Positions 45,560-46,398 of a stretch of DNA of 46,398 nt are shown here, piece by piece. Below the pieces are notes generated by a model that was not told the DNA's origin, did no database searches, and saw only the letters and a list, made by a program, of their open reading frames with translations. The stretch lies in assembly GCA_017610335.1 (NCBI GenBank), contig JAFCCG010000013.1, positions 1 to 46,398 on the forward strand. The letters are read 5' to 3'. Position numbers and translations under genes: made by a program. How positions within the stretch are numbered: position 1 is the stretch's first letter; every line of letters begins with the position of its first letter. This DNA is from Chloroflexota bacterium (GTDB taxonomy: Archaea > Iainarchaeota > Iainarchaeia > Iainarchaeales > GCA-2688035).

Positions 45560-45671
45560 TTATATTCTTATATCGCCTCCTTCTTCAGCAACACGAAAAA
45601 ATAGTGCTTTTTTTCTTTAAAAGCTTTTTTTCAAAAAAAATTCAAAAAATAATACTAAAAGAAACTTTTAA

Positions 45672-45705
45672 CAATATTTTTATTTTTTTCGGAACAAAAA
45701 TATTG
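45672..45705. promoter_or_regulatory. Perfect 10-bp inverted repeat immediately upstream of the Lrp gene (candidate operator)
   Basis: CAATATTTTT-14 nt-AAAAATATTG ending 1 nt before ATG. Confidence 0.55.
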
Positions 45706-45706
45706 C

Positions 45707-46219
45707 ATGGAAAAGCTGACAAAACGAGAATCACAGGTTCTTACAGAACTTCTTAAGAACGCAAAAACAACAGACCAAGAAATAGCGAGAAGAATAGGCA
45801 TTTCAAGGCCAGGAGTAGCAAAAATACGGGGAAGGCTCGAAACCAGAGGAATAATAAAAGGTTACCGTGCACTGCCGAACTACGAAAAGCTCGACCTCAA
45901 AATACACGCCATAATACTCTACAGATGGAAAGACTACTCAAAAAAACAAGAACTGGAAGAAGTGATAGAATACATAAAAAAACAGCCACAGATTATACTA
46001 TTCGTGAAAGGAGAAGGAATGGGCAGCAAAACAGACGCAATAATTTCCATCCACGAACAACTGGAAGATTACGAAAAATTCATACGCAACCTCAAAAACG
46101 TGTGGAAAGACAACGTGGAAGACATTGAAGTATTCCTCTCATCAGTATCAGGAATAAACAAAGAATACTTACTAAACAGTCCCGCACTGGAAAAAATATC
46201 GCAAATAGTAAAACAATAA
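45707..46219 (+). CDS. Lrp/AsnC-family transcriptional regulator
   Basis: KTTDQEIARRIGISRPGVAKIRGRLETRGIIKGYRALPNYEKLDL. Confidence 0.88.
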   Translation: MEKLTKRESQVLTELLKNAKTTDQEIARRIGISRPGVAKIRGRLETRGIIKGYRALPNYEKLDLKIHAIILYRWKDYSKKQELEEVIEYIKKQPQIILFVKGEGMGSKTDAIISIHEQLEDYEKFIRNLKNVWKDNVEDIEVFLSSVSGINKEYLLNSPALEKISQIVKQ

Positions 46220-46324
46220 TGGCAAAATAGTCTGCAGCAACCTAATTCCTTCGCCGGAAGAAAACAAAAAATGGCTATGAAACCGTTAATTTTAAGGCAT
46301 TAACACCACAGGATATGTAAAGAT

Positions 46325-46398
46325 ATGAAACAAAAAACAAAAGCCATAATAACGGTCGCAGTACTGCTTCTGGTTTTGCTTGCCTGGGCGCCATGGCT
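46325..46398 (+). CDS. Start of membrane/exported protein (truncated by window end)
   Basis: MKQKTKAIITVAVLLLVLLAWAPW... Confidence 0.5.
   Translation, partial: MKQKTKAIITVAVLLLVLLAWAPW

Overview
The window is AT-rich archaeal chromosome, probably a DPANN-type lineage (inferred from gene content and divergence, not tested). It is dominated by the translation/transcription super-operon. Block 1 (about 1-11500): S8(partial)-L6-L32e-L19e-L18-S5-L30-L15-SecY-EMC3-like-L34e-L14e-S13-S4-S11-RpoD-tRNA-Leu(UAA, intron)-L18e-L13-S9-RpoN-S2, followed by a MEMO protein. Block 2 (about 14000-28400): GltX, an unrecognised three-gene cassette, L7Ae-S28e-L24e-NDK-dUTPase-aIF5B-S6e-aIF2gamma-PIN-RpoE-Spt4-S24e-S27ae, a CPBP protease, Sua5, a GT2 protein and Kae1. 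The remainder is a DUF3160 lipoprotein, an APC permease, a heat-shock region (HTH/GrpE/DnaK/DnaJ), an HD protein, SdpI-like, ValS, Bud32, a RHH/RelE-type TA pair, Hsp20 and an Lrp/AsnC regulator. The most interesting observations are: (i) in-frame absence of about 20 universally conserved residues in S11 (GPGPG/APGG region) and in aIF2gamma (the G5 'SA' motif); (ii) the hsp20 leader, with two SD-preceded mini-ORFs overlapping a terminator-like/alternative hairpin; (iii) a cassette of basic-tailed unknown proteins, including a tandem paralog pair, inside the ribosomal neighbourhood; (iv) repeat-built Lys/Glu/Ala extensions on many informational proteins; (v) several SD-led or ATGA-coupled micro-ORFs below the ORF-track cutoff. 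Family assignments are by eye from the translations; no searches were run.
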